Below, piece after piece: positions 17,609 through 26,927 of a stretch of 31,727 nt of DNA. A program made the position numbers and the translations under genes. The notes under the pieces were generated by a model that was given only the letters and a program-made list of their open reading frames with translations, did not search any database and was not told the DNA's origin. This stretch comes from Sergeia podlipaevii (lineage: Eukaryota > Euglenozoa > Kinetoplastea > Trypanosomatida > Trypanosomatidae). Positions within the stretch are counted from its first letter, which is position 1; every line of letters begins with the position of its first letter. The DNA lies in NCBI GenBank assembly GCA_030849805.1, contig JASANZ010001998.1:1-31727 (forward strand), given 5' to 3'.

Positions 17609-19861
17609 TCAGTGCCCAGCAGACGAAGGCTCGTACCAATCTGAAGCGCTCATCCATTCTGCAGACTCGTGGCGAACGGAGATATCCGCTTTGGTGGCGT
17701 TGTGAGGTCTGCGCATGGGTGCTGGCAGCTGCTGAGGAGGCGCCATCTGCTTGAGGGTCGTGCGTCCGCCTGTTAGAAGAACAGACATAGCATCGAGTGC
17801 AACAATACCAGCGTTCTCGCGTCTGCGCCGGCACAGCACAAACAAAGTACGGTTAAACACGTGCTTGATAATTCCAATTTCGCCTCCAAGGTTGTACGGG
17901 GTATCGGGCGTGCGTTGGATGGTCACCTCGGCGCCACGCGAAAGCACGTTCTGCAGACGGTCCGTCGTCTGGCGTGCCCCACGTGGGACAGGCTTCACCT
18001 GCGCGTATGTCAGCGTGCGCACTTCATTGAGGTCAGTGACAACGTCTACGTCGTCACGGTTGAGGCACACCACGCAACCAACCGCGTTGGTACCGGGTAT
18101 GGCAACGAGGTCGAAGAGTTCAAAGCCGGCGTTGCTGTGGCCCAAAGAGCCGGTGAGGTTGCTCTGGTGGCAGTCGTTAGCTTGAACCTTCAGCTCAGTG
18201 ACACCCGACTTGCGGTCCGTAAAGAGCAGCACTACATCTCCCCAGGACTTGACTACCGTGCCACACTCCCCAGCATGGGCACCCTTTTCTACAATCACGT
18301 GGGTGCCCTCAGCAAAGTGCCTGGCACACGCACTCAGTTCCACTCGCAGACGCAGGGGCTCCGCAGCCCCTGGCACGACACAGGAAATCAGCGCGGTATT
18401 AGTGTTGGTGAATATGTTCACAATGCGACCTATGGTGTTGCGCAACTGCCCTGACGTCACACGGACAGTGTCTCCGATGCGCAGAAGATGAATGCTCCGC
18501 CCGCCGCCAGTCTCCGCCGCGGAGCGCTCGATTGCTTCACGAACCTGTTCGCGGTTATTATTGTAGAAGCGTGCAAGCTCTTCCGTAGTAGGCTTCTCCA
18601 TCTGTTCGCCAGATATCACCATGCGGGCAGAAACCGTCTTCAGCAGGTACCCATCCTTGTCAAAGTACAAGTCTCCCCAGCGGTAGCGGTCACCACCGTA
18701 CTCGGCACCGAGCGCAATGGCAGGCGCAAAGAAGCGGGGAGGCAGACGCGTGGTTGCCTTTTTGAACGTCTTACCCACAAAATCCTCGCGAGGTACCACC
18801 TTGCAGGTAATCCGCACGCCATCTTGATGGATCGCCGTGACCTGCGCAAGGTCCATGCGGTAAAAGCGCTGTCTAAGGCGAACGAAGGACCCAACGCGGA
18901 TCTTCTCGTTGGATGGACGTTTCTCCATCATCTGCATCAACTCGGACGGATCGACAACAGTGATGTTTAAGCGGAAAACACCGACAAGGCCATTGAGGGC
19001 ATTCTCGACGAACAGCTTCCTATACGCCTCCACGTAAATGTACTCCTTCACGTGATCAAGGCAAAAGGCAGAGATGATGCCAAGGTCAGTCTTCTTCCGT
19101 TCGAAGTTCTGGCCCAAGCGGTAGGCGTAGCACTTGTTCAAGATACGCGCAACAAGCGCGCGAGCCATGCGCGGCTTACACTTCACTGCAAACACTTTAG
19201 GATCGGTATCTTGTGGAAGCATGTGTGAGGCGTATCGCAGAGACGAAAGCATCTCGCGAGGCACCCCAGGCGGTGCCCGCCCAGCAGCGCCATCATCACC
19301 ACCGCCACTGGAGCGCAGCTTTCCAGAGCGCAACAAACGGTCACGCTCCTCATACTCGCGGCCAAGTTCGTCAGCGCTCTTCTCCATGTCGCCCTCGTGA
19401 AAAATAAACTTCTTCTGAGGCTTCTCGTATCGGCTCGCAATGGCGTTCTCGTCAAATCCTTCCTCGGCGCTTCCCTCCTCGTCATCATCGTCAGCCACAA
19501 AGTCATCGTTGTCAGAGTCATCACTCTCGGCGGCGTCAATGATAAATTTTGATCGCTTGTAAGGGGCGTCGTCACTACCGCTTGCATCATCGTCATCGCC
19601 GTTCATTGAAGCATCATCGCTAACGCTGTTGCTGCGCCTCTCACGTTTGCGCTTCTTCCTCTTGTCCTTCTTATTCTTCTTATCTTTCTTCTCCCCACGG
19701 GCTTGTTTGTGTGTGCCCGCGTCTGTTGCTGCCACATCTCCCGGCTCTGCGTTCGTTGCTGTTGCTCCAAATAAAGCACCCTTGTCGTCACTACTTTCAG
19801 GAAGAACGCTGGTCATGTCCATCAGACCCTCAAGTTCCTCAAAATTAAGTTCCGCAGCCAT
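17609..19861 (-). CDS. SPT5: Transcription elongation factor SPT5
   Basis: 750 codons. I place the start at the ATG at 19859-19861 (MAAELNFEELEGLMD); the open frame extends four codons further but has no other ATG. Residues 55-80 are a Lys/Arg-rich nuclear signal and 85-145 are highly acidic, as in SPT5 N-termini. VFAVKCKPRMARALVARIL, then LGIISAFCLDHVKEYIYVEA (about 223-300) is the NGN domain that binds SPT4 and the polymerase clamp. KIRVGSFVRLRQRFYRMDLA (320-340) is the first KOW domain, with further KOW units near 460-500, 518-560, 585-630 and 645-700. RFFAPAIALG and DLYFDKDGYLLK (about 375-410) are the usual inter-KOW conserved block. The protein keeps RNA polymerase II processive over long polycistronic units. 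It ends about 20 residues after EWMSASDWYEP's upstream KOW, with no heptad-like C-terminal repeat region. Confidence 0.93.
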   Translation of the reverse strand: MAAELNFEELEGLMDMTSVLPESSDDKGALFGATATNAEPGDVAATDAGTHKQARGEKKDKKNKKDKRKKRKRERRSNSVSDDASMNGDDDDASGSDDAPYKRSKFIIDAAESDDSDNDDFVADDDDEEGSAEEGFDENAIASRYEKPQKKFIFHEGDMEKSADELGREYEERDRLLRSGKLRSSGGGDDGAAGRAPPGVPREMLSSLRYASHMLPQDTDPKVFAVKCKPRMARALVARILNKCYAYRLGQNFERKKTDLGIISAFCLDHVKEYIYVEAYRKLFVENALNGLVGVFRLNITVVDPSELMQMMEKRPSNEKIRVGSFVRLRQRFYRMDLAQVTAIHQDGVRITCKVVPREDFVGKTFKKATTRLPPRFFAPAIALGAEYGGDRYRWGDLYFDKDGYLLKTVSARMVISGEQMEKPTTEELARFYNNNREQVREAIERSAAETGGGRSIHLLRIGDTVRVTSGQLRNTIGRIVNIFTNTNTALISCVVPGAAEPLRLRVELSACARHFAEGTHVIVEKGAHAGECGTVVKSWGDVVLLFTDRKSGVTELKVQANDCHQSNLTGSLGHSNAGFELFDLVAIPGTNAVGCVVCLNRDDVDVVTDLNEVRTLTYAQVKPVPRGARQTTDRLQNVLSRGAEVTIQRTPDTPYNLGGEIGIIKHVFNRTLFVLCRRRRENAGIVALDAMSVLLTGGRTTLKQMAPPQQLPAPMRRPHNATKADISVRHESAEWMSASDWYEPSSAGH

Positions 19862-20543
19862 GATTGAGTACAACCTGTTTTCTTTTCCCCCTCTCCCCCC
19901 AATTTATACGTATGTACAACTACTACAAGTAACGATTGGTGCTGAAAGTGCGCGTGTGATAGTTGAAGAATGAAAGTATCCTCCAATGCACTGAGACAGT
20001 TCAGCCTTACTTGTGCGCTCTATAAGGTACACTCCAACAACAAAAAAAGAGTCAATGGTACAACGCCAAGCTTGATGTATAAGCTCTCCTTGCTGCTGTT
20101 TCTTCAAATATATGCTGTTGTTGCTTTTTGACTAGAGAAGCAACCACTGCCTCCAAAAAAAAAAATGTGTTTCCTTTTTGCTTTATCATCAGCGCGTGTG
20201 AAAACATGTATGTGAAGAGTACAGTAAAGAGCAATTTGTTGTTGTGATGCATAAAGAATGATCATAGCATACTGGTAATCCTGAAGATTTGTTTCCCTTC
20301 CCATCATGTGTCGATATTGCAATGAAGAAAATAGATGAATATCTTCTCAAAGCACTCACAGCTTTGTTGTTGATATTCTAGTTTTTCTTTGCATTTTTTT
20401 CTTGTTGATATGTGTGACCAATCAATAAACAGAATGGCACACTCTGTTCATGCAGCATACAACAGGCAGCAATGTATTGTACATATTTTTCTATAAATCT
20501 TCCCTTCATGTTTATGAGTAGATAGTTCATGCTTGTGTGGCGC
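19862..20543. other. Spacer between the MORN gene and SPT5
   Basis: A/T-rich. A tract on the minus strand (CTCTTTTTTTGTTGTTGGAG, 20035-20054) may serve as splice acceptor for SPT5, giving a 5' UTR near 170 bases; this is tentative. Nothing else recognised. Confidence 0.4.
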
Positions 20544-21158
20544 TTACATCAAAAGCTCCTCCCTCAAATCCACTCCCTCGCCATTGTAGAACTTCCCACG
20601 CCACCGCTTTTCTGTCGCGTCTACGTAGGTGCCAATGCCGTGCATCTGATTCGCCTCCCATTCTCCTTCATAGAAGGACCCATCCGGCCATACATACTTG
20701 CCGATCCCATGATAGCTGCCATCATAAAAGTTCCCTGAATACTTGCTGCCGCTCGGCATGCTGAGCACGCCCACTCCACACATCTTACCATCACGCCACG
20801 CTCCTTCGTAGATCGCACCGGTGACGTCGTGGTAAGACCCGTGTCCATGCTGCAAGTTCACAGCAACGGCGTTAGGGTCAGGCGCTCCGGTGCCTGCAGC
20901 ACCGCCCGCGGCTGCAGACAAGGGCACAGCGACGGCCTGTTGTGAGGACGTATTTTTCGCAGGAATATGATTACCACTTCCAGTAGCGCTACTGATGCTC
21001 ACGTGTGATCCACGCTTGCTGGACGCTGTAGACACTGCCATTGTCGGCTCACCCACTGGTGTACGTAGAGAGTAACGGCCCTCGTAATAGCTACCATCTG
21101 CGTAGTCAAACCTTCCGAAGTTATCCTCTGGATCCTCTTCTTTTTTCTTTGGAGGCAT
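20544..21158 (-). CDS. MORN-repeat protein
   Basis: 204 codons from the ATG at 21156-21158 (MPPKKKEEDPEDNFGRF). The frame is open for 37 codons upstream, but without an ATG and encoding Phe/Tyr/His-rich UTR-like sequence, so the shorter form is chosen. MORN units (pattern YxGxWxxGxxHGxG): GRFDYADGSYYEGRY near residues 15-30; then, after a Ser/Ala-rich linker (33-100), GSYHDVTGAIYEGAWRDGKM, GVGVLSMPSGSKYSGNFYDG, HGIGKYVWPDGSFYEGEWEA and HGIGTYVDATEKRWRGKFYN. MORN proteins form beta-sheet rods that dimerise and sit on membranes or cytoskeleton; several in trypanosomatids are flagellum or flagellar-pocket components. The particular role here is unknown. A minus-strand pyrimidine-rich stretch upstream reaches its first AG at 21165-21166. 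Confidence 0.88.
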   Translation of the reverse strand: MPPKKKEEDPEDNFGRFDYADGSYYEGRYSLRTPVGEPTMAVSTASSKRGSHVSISSATGSGNHIPAKNTSSQQAVAVPLSAAAGGAAGTGAPDPNAVAVNLQHGHGSYHDVTGAIYEGAWRDGKMCGVGVLSMPSGSKYSGNFYDGSYHGIGKYVWPDGSFYEGEWEANQMHGIGTYVDATEKRWRGKFYNGEGVDLREELLM

Positions 21159-21501
21159 TATGATCTTCAAGAAGATATATAGGAATGTATATGTATGTGT
21201 ATGTGTATAGAGAGGAGGAAAAAAATAAAGGAAGCGGCTATTAGAAGTGTGTGGTAATTTTGAGTCCACTTCTAAAATTCATCAAACAACAAAAAAAGAA
21301 GGGGATCGAAAAAAAGTAAAAATGCAGAGGTTCAATAAAAAAGGTCAGCTCGCACTCATTATGACCAAAAAAAAAAAACTTAACTGCAAGTGTGAAAAAG
21401 ATGTTTTAAATACAAGCAGGGTAAAGGGAAGGGGGTACAGCGGGGGAGGGGGAAAGCAACAACAAATCAATAAATATCTAGTACTTTCACAGGCGCCGTC
21501 C
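21159..21501. other. Spacer between the membrane-protein gene and the MORN gene
   Basis: Pyrimidine-rich on the coding strand, with repeated ATACACATAC-type units (21186-21211) and an A12 run on the plus strand. Includes a G-rich stretch at 21430-21452 on the plus strand. No gene seen. Confidence 0.4.
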
Positions 21502-22236
21502 TCATCGTAATACATAGGACGAACTATACAAACTTTTGCGCAGACGCAGTACAAAGAGCAGCATCACTACAGAGAGCAATATATGTAGTATAAGCAAAAT
21601 CGAGACAAACGGTTGTAGAAAAAGAACTAGTATCAAGTCCGTTCCTAGCACAAGATACACTGCCAGTGTAGTGGAGTAGACCCCTTTTTTCAAAATCAGC
21701 CCTAGCGTTAACACATCGGGAACGATGACGAGAACACAACAAGCTGCGATAAATTTCTTGCTAGTGAGGAGTAGGGTCATGCTGCAGACAAGAACAGCGA
21801 TGTCTGCCAAAAAAAGTAGCAGTGGGATAAGGTAGTATATATGGGAAGGTTGTGGGAGGACTGTCATCAGGAGCAACTGCTCACCACGTGACTGGCTCTT
21901 GTTCGTTGCCGCAGCTCGTGTCGGGAACTCTGAGCAGTCTAAACTAAGGATCGGCTCCTGGCCTTCGAGATCGCTGGTAGCTGGAGGTGCGAATGAAATG
22001 ACCTTCATGTCTTGCACTGATGGAGGTGGAATGGAGATTTTTTTCGCGATGTAGCGCGGCACCCGAGAGCTCTCCTCGGGCAACCTATTCATATCGTAGA
22101 TCAGAATCGGCGCATCCTCGTTGCACTGGTCTTCAAGTGAAGAGGCAAAGTCCACTACTTCCCCTTGTGGTACTGGCCGCTTTCGAAACACACCCACTAG
22201 GGACCATTGTGATTGATCGCTGCAAGATGAATCCAT
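21502..22236 (-). CDS. Hypothetical membrane protein with four C-terminal helices
   Basis: 244 codons from the ATG at 22234-22236. Not recognised. The first 130 residues are polar and probably cytosolic, with no signal peptide. They are followed by four hydrophobic segments: about 134-157 (YYLIPLLLFLADIAVLVC), 161-182, 187-206 and 208-231, the last ended by a basic RLRKS stop-transfer patch. Helices are joined by very short loops. There is no motif for a known transporter or enzyme. A classic splice acceptor 5 bases upstream of the ATG supports translation from this start. Confidence 0.78.
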   Translation of the reverse strand: MDSSCSDQSQWSLVGVFRKRPVPQGEVVDFASSLEDQCNEDAPILIYDMNRLPEESSRVPRYIAKKISIPPPSVQDMKVISFAPPATSDLEGQEPILSLDCSEFPTRAAATNKSQSRGEQLLLMTVLPQPSHIYYLIPLLLFLADIAVLVCSMTLLLTSKKFIAACCVLVIVPDVLTLGLILKKGVYSTTLAVYLVLGTDLILVLFLQPFVSILLILHILLSVVMLLFVLRLRKSLYSSSYVLR

Positions 22237-22240
22237 TTGT

Positions 22241-22261
22241 CTACAAAAAAAAAAATGAAAA
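22241..22261 (-). promoter_or_regulatory. Predicted trans-splice acceptor for the four-helix membrane protein
   Basis: Coding-strand TTTTCATTTTTTTTTTTGTAG ends at AG 22241-22242, four bases before the ATG. Textbook tract, so confidence is higher than for the other sites. Confidence 0.6.
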
Positions 22262-23093
22262 CCAGATGATGTTCAGCAGTGGTAAAGCACGAGTATGTGT
22301 GAGCCTCCCCAGCACCGCGCAGACTGTCTCTTCTGAAATCGATAGTGGTTCTAAGCATCAACAGGACAGTGAAAAGATCAAAAGAAAAGAAGAAATTGTT
22401 TCCAAGTTTGCGATGAGAAAATAAAAAGAGCAACTTCACAGGTGAGCTATTGCGTGATTGGCAACTGCAATTCAGGGTAGCTACACCCACCAAAGAAAAA
22501 AGAATGAAGAAGCGTCCGATGAAATAAAGAGAGTACATACTTTAGGGGGGTATGTGCGTGATGTTGCTAAACTTTGCTTTATTTCCCTTTTGGCCAGAAG
22601 GGGGAGAGCTGCGCAGCAAAAGAAAAAGGAAAAAAACGTGGTTACAGAGCGCATGATGGCGCAATACGACAGAAAAGCAAACAGGGAAAAAAATAGCTAC
22701 CTAAAGCACGCAGCATGCCAGAAAAGAAAATTTTTGAAAAAGAAACAATCCCGCACGCAAGCAAGCACACATATTTTTTCTTGAACATAGAAAAGGGAGG
22801 GAAACGCTGCTTAAATGTTCTCGAGCAGAGAAAAAGAAAGGCAAAAAAAAAAAATGAGCGAATATGAGTGAGATGTAGCTGTGTGCTTATACTCTACAGT
22901 CTGCTCACAGCGAGTGGTTTTCGAATAAATCAACATCCATCACTTAGAATGCATGCGCCGTTCATCTCTCTCCTCACTTGCTCTCTCTCCTCTCGACACG
23001 GTTATTTATTAACTATTATTTCTTTCATTCATTCATTCACTTTTCTTTCTTTCTATTGAGGTAATCCTACGTGGGTGCAGGATCATCCCATCC
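22262..23093. other. Spacer of about 0.83 kb without a recognised gene
   Basis: A/T-rich with A homopolymers and, on the plus strand at 22975-23055, CT-rich and ATTC-repeat sequence. Probable 3' UTR of the PP2C gene. No RNA gene recognised. Confidence 0.4.
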
Positions 23094-24044
23094 TTATGAG
23101 TCAGCTTGTCTAAATTTGTCCTCGATCTTCTTCAAGAAAGAACTCTTGAACTGCAAAACAATAATAGTCATATTATCTGTTCCGAAACTATTGGGTGTGG
23201 CTGCCAAGCACGTATTCATAAGCCTCTCACACGCAAGCGAAATGTCACCGTGATCAGCGACCTCGTTGCGAATAAATTCAACCGCACTCTCGTTCGTCAT
23301 CATGTCCCACACACCATCACAGGCGATAATCACAAACTCATCAAGTGCTGTGAGTTCAACATGTAGCACATCCGGTACTGCCGTGATCGCCATGCTTTCA
23401 GGTTTGAGACTCATGTCCTTAAATGCGTAATCACCGAAAGCACGACTAAGTGAAAGAATGCCGTTGACCCTTCCAGCGTGAACAAAGCCGCCGGCCTTGG
23501 TGATCCTCTCTTTTTCATATGGGTTGGTGGGTTTGTGATCCTCGCTGAGGGGAATAGCGACGCCATTGCGGCACAAAACAGCCCTTGAATCACCAGTGTT
23601 GGCGCAGTAAAGATGATTTTGCACTATCAGCACACAGTTGCCTGTGCACCCGCTAAGCTCGTTAGGCATCGCCTTGTGGATGGCACTGTCACCATAGAGA
23701 AACCCATCTATAAGCGCCTTTTTGTAGTCGCCGTTCCTGAATGCCTGAGTTGATGTTACCCACTCACGCACATTTGCAGCGCAAGACTGTGCAAACTTGC
23801 TTCCGCAGTGCCCATCAAAAACCGCAGCTATTGCACCATCTTCGTCGCACATTTTGCCTGGTAAGTTGGGAACCGATAAATACACTGCGTGAGCGTCTTC
23901 CATCGTACTTCTCCAGCCCTGCATGCTACTTGCTCCAGCCCGTAGTTTGTCGTCTTCCATCAAAATAGAGTATTTATCCTTTATTGGATTCAGCAGAATG
24001 GTTTGGGTATTTCCCTTTAACGCACTCAAGCCTTTCATTGGCAT
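23094..24044 (-). CDS. PP2C-family (PPM) protein serine/threonine phosphatase
   Basis: 316 codons from the ATG at 24042-24044, matching the size of a single PP2C catalytic domain. Metal and phosphate ligands are in place: GWRSTMED (43-50), the VFDGH motif (75-79), CANTGDSRAVL (147-157), LSLSRAFGDYAFK (197-209), ACDGVWDMM (241-249) and GTDNMTIIVL (288-297). These bind the two catalytic Mn/Mg ions that activate water for dephosphorylation of Ser/Thr. The usual FDGHGG reads FDGHCG, a Cys replacing the first Gly. The N-terminal 20 residues lack a myristoylation Gly at position 2, and there are no membrane or targeting segments. Substrate unknown. Confidence 0.94.
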   Translation of the reverse strand: MPMKGLSALKGNTQTILLNPIKDKYSILMEDDKLRAGASSMQGWRSTMEDAHAVYLSVPNLPGKMCDEDGAIAAVFDGHCGSKFAQSCAANVREWVTSTQAFRNGDYKKALIDGFLYGDSAIHKAMPNELSGCTGNCVLIVQNHLYCANTGDSRAVLCRNGVAIPLSEDHKPTNPYEKERITKAGGFVHAGRVNGILSLSRAFGDYAFKDMSLKPESMAITAVPDVLHVELTALDEFVIIACDGVWDMMTNESAVEFIRNEVADHGDISLACERLMNTCLAATPNSFGTDNMTIIVLQFKSSFLKKIEDKFRQADS

Positions 24045-24127
24045 TTTCCCCGCTGCTTTCTATCACCGCAGCTGGCAGTCCTTCAAATATGCTCACGGTG
24101 GAAAAACTAAATAGTCCCCTCTTATTC

Positions 24128-24141
24128 CTAAAGAAAAAAGT
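24128..24141 (-). promoter_or_regulatory. Predicted trans-splice acceptor for the PP2C gene
   Basis: Coding-strand CTTTTTTCTTTAG with AG at 24128-24129, about 83 bases before the ATG. A second weaker AG follows a T run nearer the gene, so alternative sites are possible. Confidence 0.45.
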
Positions 24142-24577
24142 TAGTTATCAGTTCTGGAATTAAATAAAGCAATTCCACTGATTTCACGCTGTCAAAAAAA
24201 AAAGCGAGAACAATACAACAGCCTAAAGCTTTCTATTTACTGAAAGAAAAAATGTGGAAGCAAAAAATAAATGAGTAAAGAAATTGGGTACAACTTCTCG
24301 ATAAGAATAGAGGAAATATAAAGCTGCCATACAAAAAAAAAAAAACAGCTGAAACATTTTCTTCTCTACACCATACTCTCCAATGCCGCACAACAACGGT
24401 TTCAAAATATTAAGGATCCATGATGTTTGTTCCAAGAATAACACCGCAGGTCACCTTTCCTAGCATCTTTTTCTCTCTTTTTAACCATTACTCACTTGAG
24501 GAGAGAAAAAAAAAAAAACATCTTTAGAAAACTGAAGAAAAATAGCTAGTCGACGAGCATTTGGCATGCTGTCGAGT
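24142..24577. other. Spacer between OLA1 and the PP2C gene
   Basis: A/T-rich, with A12 and A13 runs near 24332-24344 and 24508-24519. Presumed 3' UTR of OLA1. Nothing else recognised. Confidence 0.4.
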
Positions 24578-25759
24578 CTACTTCTTGCCACCCTTGGCAG
24601 CATTGAACTTGAAGAAGATGATATCACCATCTTGGACTTCGTAGTTACGCCCCTGTTGATGCTGCTTACCTTCGTCACGGCATGCTGCTTCGCTCTCAAG
24701 ACGGTCAAAATCAGCCCATTCAATCACCTCAGCGCAAATGAAGCCCTTCTCCATATCAGAGTGAATCTTACCAGCAGCCTGCGGCGCCTTGGTGTGACGC
24801 TGAATCGTCCAGCACTTCACCTCATCAGCGCCGGCGGTGAAGTAGTGAATCAGATTGATGTTATTGTACGCAGAGTTCACGATCTTGTGGACTTGAGACT
24901 TAATCTTGTTTTCAGTACAGTACTTCTCAGCATCTTCAGGAGACATCATCATAAGATTGGTTTCGAGCTCTGCAGAGAAGGGAATCATCGGCTCACCGGT
25001 CTGCTCGTCAATCCATTCCTTCAGCTTCTTGAGCCACTTGTTTCTCTGACGCTGAAAATCGCCCTCAGACATGTTAATAAGGAACATGGCCGGCTTTGCA
25101 GTAAGGAGCTGAATGGTATTGAGGTAGTCAATTTCCTTTCCAGTCCACTGACAGCAGCGGATCTGCTTGCCAGCTTCCAGCTGCTCCTTCACTTTGTGCA
25201 GAACCTCAAGGTCGAACTGCTTGCTCTTGTCCAAACCACGGTTTACAATAGGAGTGAGCTTGTCAATCAGACCCTGAGTGATCTGCAGATCCTTCAGCAC
25301 AAGCTCGGAAAAGATAATCTCGAGATCGCGAATAGGATCGAGGTCACCCTCAACGTGAGTAATCTCAATCTCCTCAAACACACGGACCATGTGAATAATA
25401 CCATCGCAAGCGCTGATATTGGAAAGGAAGTTGTTGCCAAGACCCTCGCCGTTGCTAGCACCGCGAACAAGACCAGCAATATCGCAAATGTGCACCTGAG
25501 CGGGAACAATAGAGGCGGGCTTGTGAATCTTCACCAGTTTGTCAAAGCGCTCATCGGGAATGTTGATGTCAGCGGTGTTAGGATCGATGGTGCAGAACGG
25601 ACGATTCTCAGCGGGAACAGCCTTCTTGGAGAGTACGTTGAAAAAAGTAGACTTCCCAACATTCGGCAGGCCAACGATACCAACCTTAAGATTGCTACCG
25701 GGACGGCCCAGCAGCACAGTCTTCTGCTCTTCCTTCTTGTCGTTCTTCTTTGGTGGCAT
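24578..25759 (-). CDS. OLA1: OLA1/YchF-type Obg-like ATPase
   Basis: 393 codons from the ATG at 25757-25759 (MPPKKNDKKEEQK). The 19 open codons upstream have no ATG and are excluded; this leaves a length close to human OLA1 (396). GLPNVGKST (30-38) is the P-loop, DIAGLVRGASNGEGLGNNFL is the G3/switch II region, and INMSEGDF carries the OLA1-type NxxE in place of NKxD, the change known to favour ATP over GTP. A helical coiled-coil domain follows, then a TGS domain (HYFTAGADEVKCWTIQRHTK, then AAGKIHSDMEKGFICAEVI). The protein is an ancient ribosome-associated ATPase acting in translation and stress response. Very well conserved, with a Lys-rich tail. A 440-codon antisense frame over this gene is a shadow. 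Confidence 0.96.
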   Translation of the reverse strand: MPPKKNDKKEEQKTVLLGRPGSNLKVGIVGLPNVGKSTFFNVLSKKAVPAENRPFCTIDPNTADINIPDERFDKLVKIHKPASIVPAQVHICDIAGLVRGASNGEGLGNNFLSNISACDGIIHMVRVFEEIEITHVEGDLDPIRDLEIIFSELVLKDLQITQGLIDKLTPIVNRGLDKSKQFDLEVLHKVKEQLEAGKQIRCCQWTGKEIDYLNTIQLLTAKPAMFLINMSEGDFQRQRNKWLKKLKEWIDEQTGEPMIPFSAELETNLMMMSPEDAEKYCTENKIKSQVHKIVNSAYNNINLIHYFTAGADEVKCWTIQRHTKAPQAAGKIHSDMEKGFICAEVIEWADFDRLESEAACRDEGKQHQQGRNYEVQDGDIIFFKFNAAKGGKK

Positions 25760-25803
25760 TTTTTCGTAGAAAAAAAAGTATCTCTGTGTAAAAGTGTGTG
25801 TTC

Positions 25804-25846
25804 CTTTCGTATGCAAAAGAAAAGAAAAGAAAAAGGGAAAATTCTA
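25804..25846 (-). promoter_or_regulatory. Predicted trans-splice acceptor for OLA1
   Basis: Coding-strand tract TTTTCCCTTTTTCTTTTC, continuing TTTTCTTTTG, followed by the first AG at 25804-25805. 5' UTR about 45 bases. Confidence 0.5.
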
Positions 25847-26103
25847 TTGTGTAAAGTAAGCTTTCAAAACAAATTCGTTGTCAATTAGAACAAGCAGCAC
25901 AGTTACGCTTCTCAAAATAAAAAAAATGGGTAGGAACTTTTTGTTGTTGCTATTGTTGTGCGTTCTTTTGAAGCACCCTGAAAGACACGCGATGCGCAGC
26001 AAACTGAAAAATGTTTGAATTCATGAAATACAGGATGCAGACAACAACATCACACATCGAAACAAATAATAGAACGCAAATAATATAAGTGTAATCAGCC
26101 ATT
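25847..26103. other. Short spacer upstream of OLA1
   Basis: Presumed 3' UTR of the 200-codon gene. A/T-rich, no feature recognised. Confidence 0.35.
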
Positions 26104-26706
26104 CTATAGTGTAAACCGTGCCGATGAACTTGAAGAAGCAGTTGTCTCAGCAGGTTGCGTTGTAGGTTTCGCCTGGTTGACTTGTTCGTGAAAATGGCAT
26201 GCACATCTTTGGTCCTTAACCAATTCTACCAGCTTTTCCATTTCCTTTTGCTTGGTTCGAATCACATTCTCATTCTCCACCAAAGCTTCTAAAAACACGT
26301 CATCATCAGAATCACTCTGTTGAGAACCATTCAACACACCAGTTTCTTCTTCTGCTTCTTTGTTGAATGTGTCGTGTGAAATAAGCGCATTCATGCATTG
26401 ATCGTCACCACAGTCAAGGCTTTCCTCATCATTGGCACTATCATATTCGAGTTCTCCCGTGGACTTCTCCTTTGTGTTCAGCACTTCTCTCTTTCGAAGA
26501 AGATACGCTTGAATTTCTTCGTTGCTCTTGATGAGTATGTGGATTGAAGCCTGTAATTCCTGGATTTCTAAATGAACAAGCTCGTAGTTGACAACGCCAT
26601 CCTTGCTAACAGCTTGCTGAAACGGCGCTTCAGCTATACGTGCTCTCTGCAGCATAAATACACCAGGCATTACCATATCCCCCCATTCATCACTGCTAGA
26701 ATTCAT
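26104..26706 (-). CDS. Small acidic coiled-coil protein, unknown function
   Basis: 200 codons from the ATG at 26704-26706 (MNSSSDEWGDMVMPGVFMLQ). The open frame extends six codons further but without an ATG, and a splice acceptor lies at 26728, so this start fits. Two helical segments are visible: VNYELVHLEIQELQASIHIL (about 40-65) and VENENVIRTKQKEMEKLVEL (about 145-170). They flank an acidic, Asp/Glu/Ser-rich middle (85-140). The C-terminal 30 residues are Thr/Ser-rich. No family recognised. Base composition is more A/T-rich than in the genes to the left, as in its upstream neighbour. Confidence 0.75.
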   Translation of the reverse strand: MNSSSDEWGDMVMPGVFMLQRARIAEAPFQQAVSKDGVVNYELVHLEIQELQASIHILIKSNEEIQAYLLRKREVLNTKEKSTGELEYDSANDEESLDCGDDQCMNALISHDTFNKEAEEETGVLNGSQQSDSDDDVFLEALVENENVIRTKQKEMEKLVELVKDQRCACHFHEQVNQAKPTTQPAETTASSSSSARFTL

Positions 26707-26727
26707 CTTCTTTAGCTCTATCAAACT

Positions 26728-26790
26728 CTATAAAATGAAACAAAAATTGGCGTAAAGCGAAAAGGAAAAAGTAAAAAAAAAAGAGCATAC
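26728..26790 (-). promoter_or_regulatory. Predicted trans-splice acceptor for the acidic coiled-coil gene
   Basis: Pyrimidine-rich coding strand (26732-26790) ending ...CATTTTATAG with AG at 26728-26729; a second AG follows at 26718-26719. 5' UTR about 20 bases. Confidence 0.5.
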
Positions 26791-26927
26791 ATACAATAAC
26801 AAAAAGCTGGCTTTAAAAACAAGGCCAGAGGATCAGTAAGCAACTGAAATGCATACTAAAATAGGAAGCCGGCGATAACAACATTAGAAATGCTTGCAAA
26901 GAAAATATATACATCAGCATATCTTAT

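Noticed and set aside
17861..18454. 197-codon plus-strand frame
   Set aside because: Antisense shadow over the KOW region of SPT5.
20544..21269. Longer form of the MORN protein (37 extra residues)
   Set aside because: The extra part has no ATG start and reads like UTR. The ATG at 21156-21158 follows a pyrimidine-rich tract and AG.
24566..25888. 440-codon open frame on the plus strand
   Set aside because: It lies exactly antisense to OLA1, whose protein is clearly conserved. Its translation is Leu/Asn/Val-rich with no family pattern, so it is a by-product of codon use.
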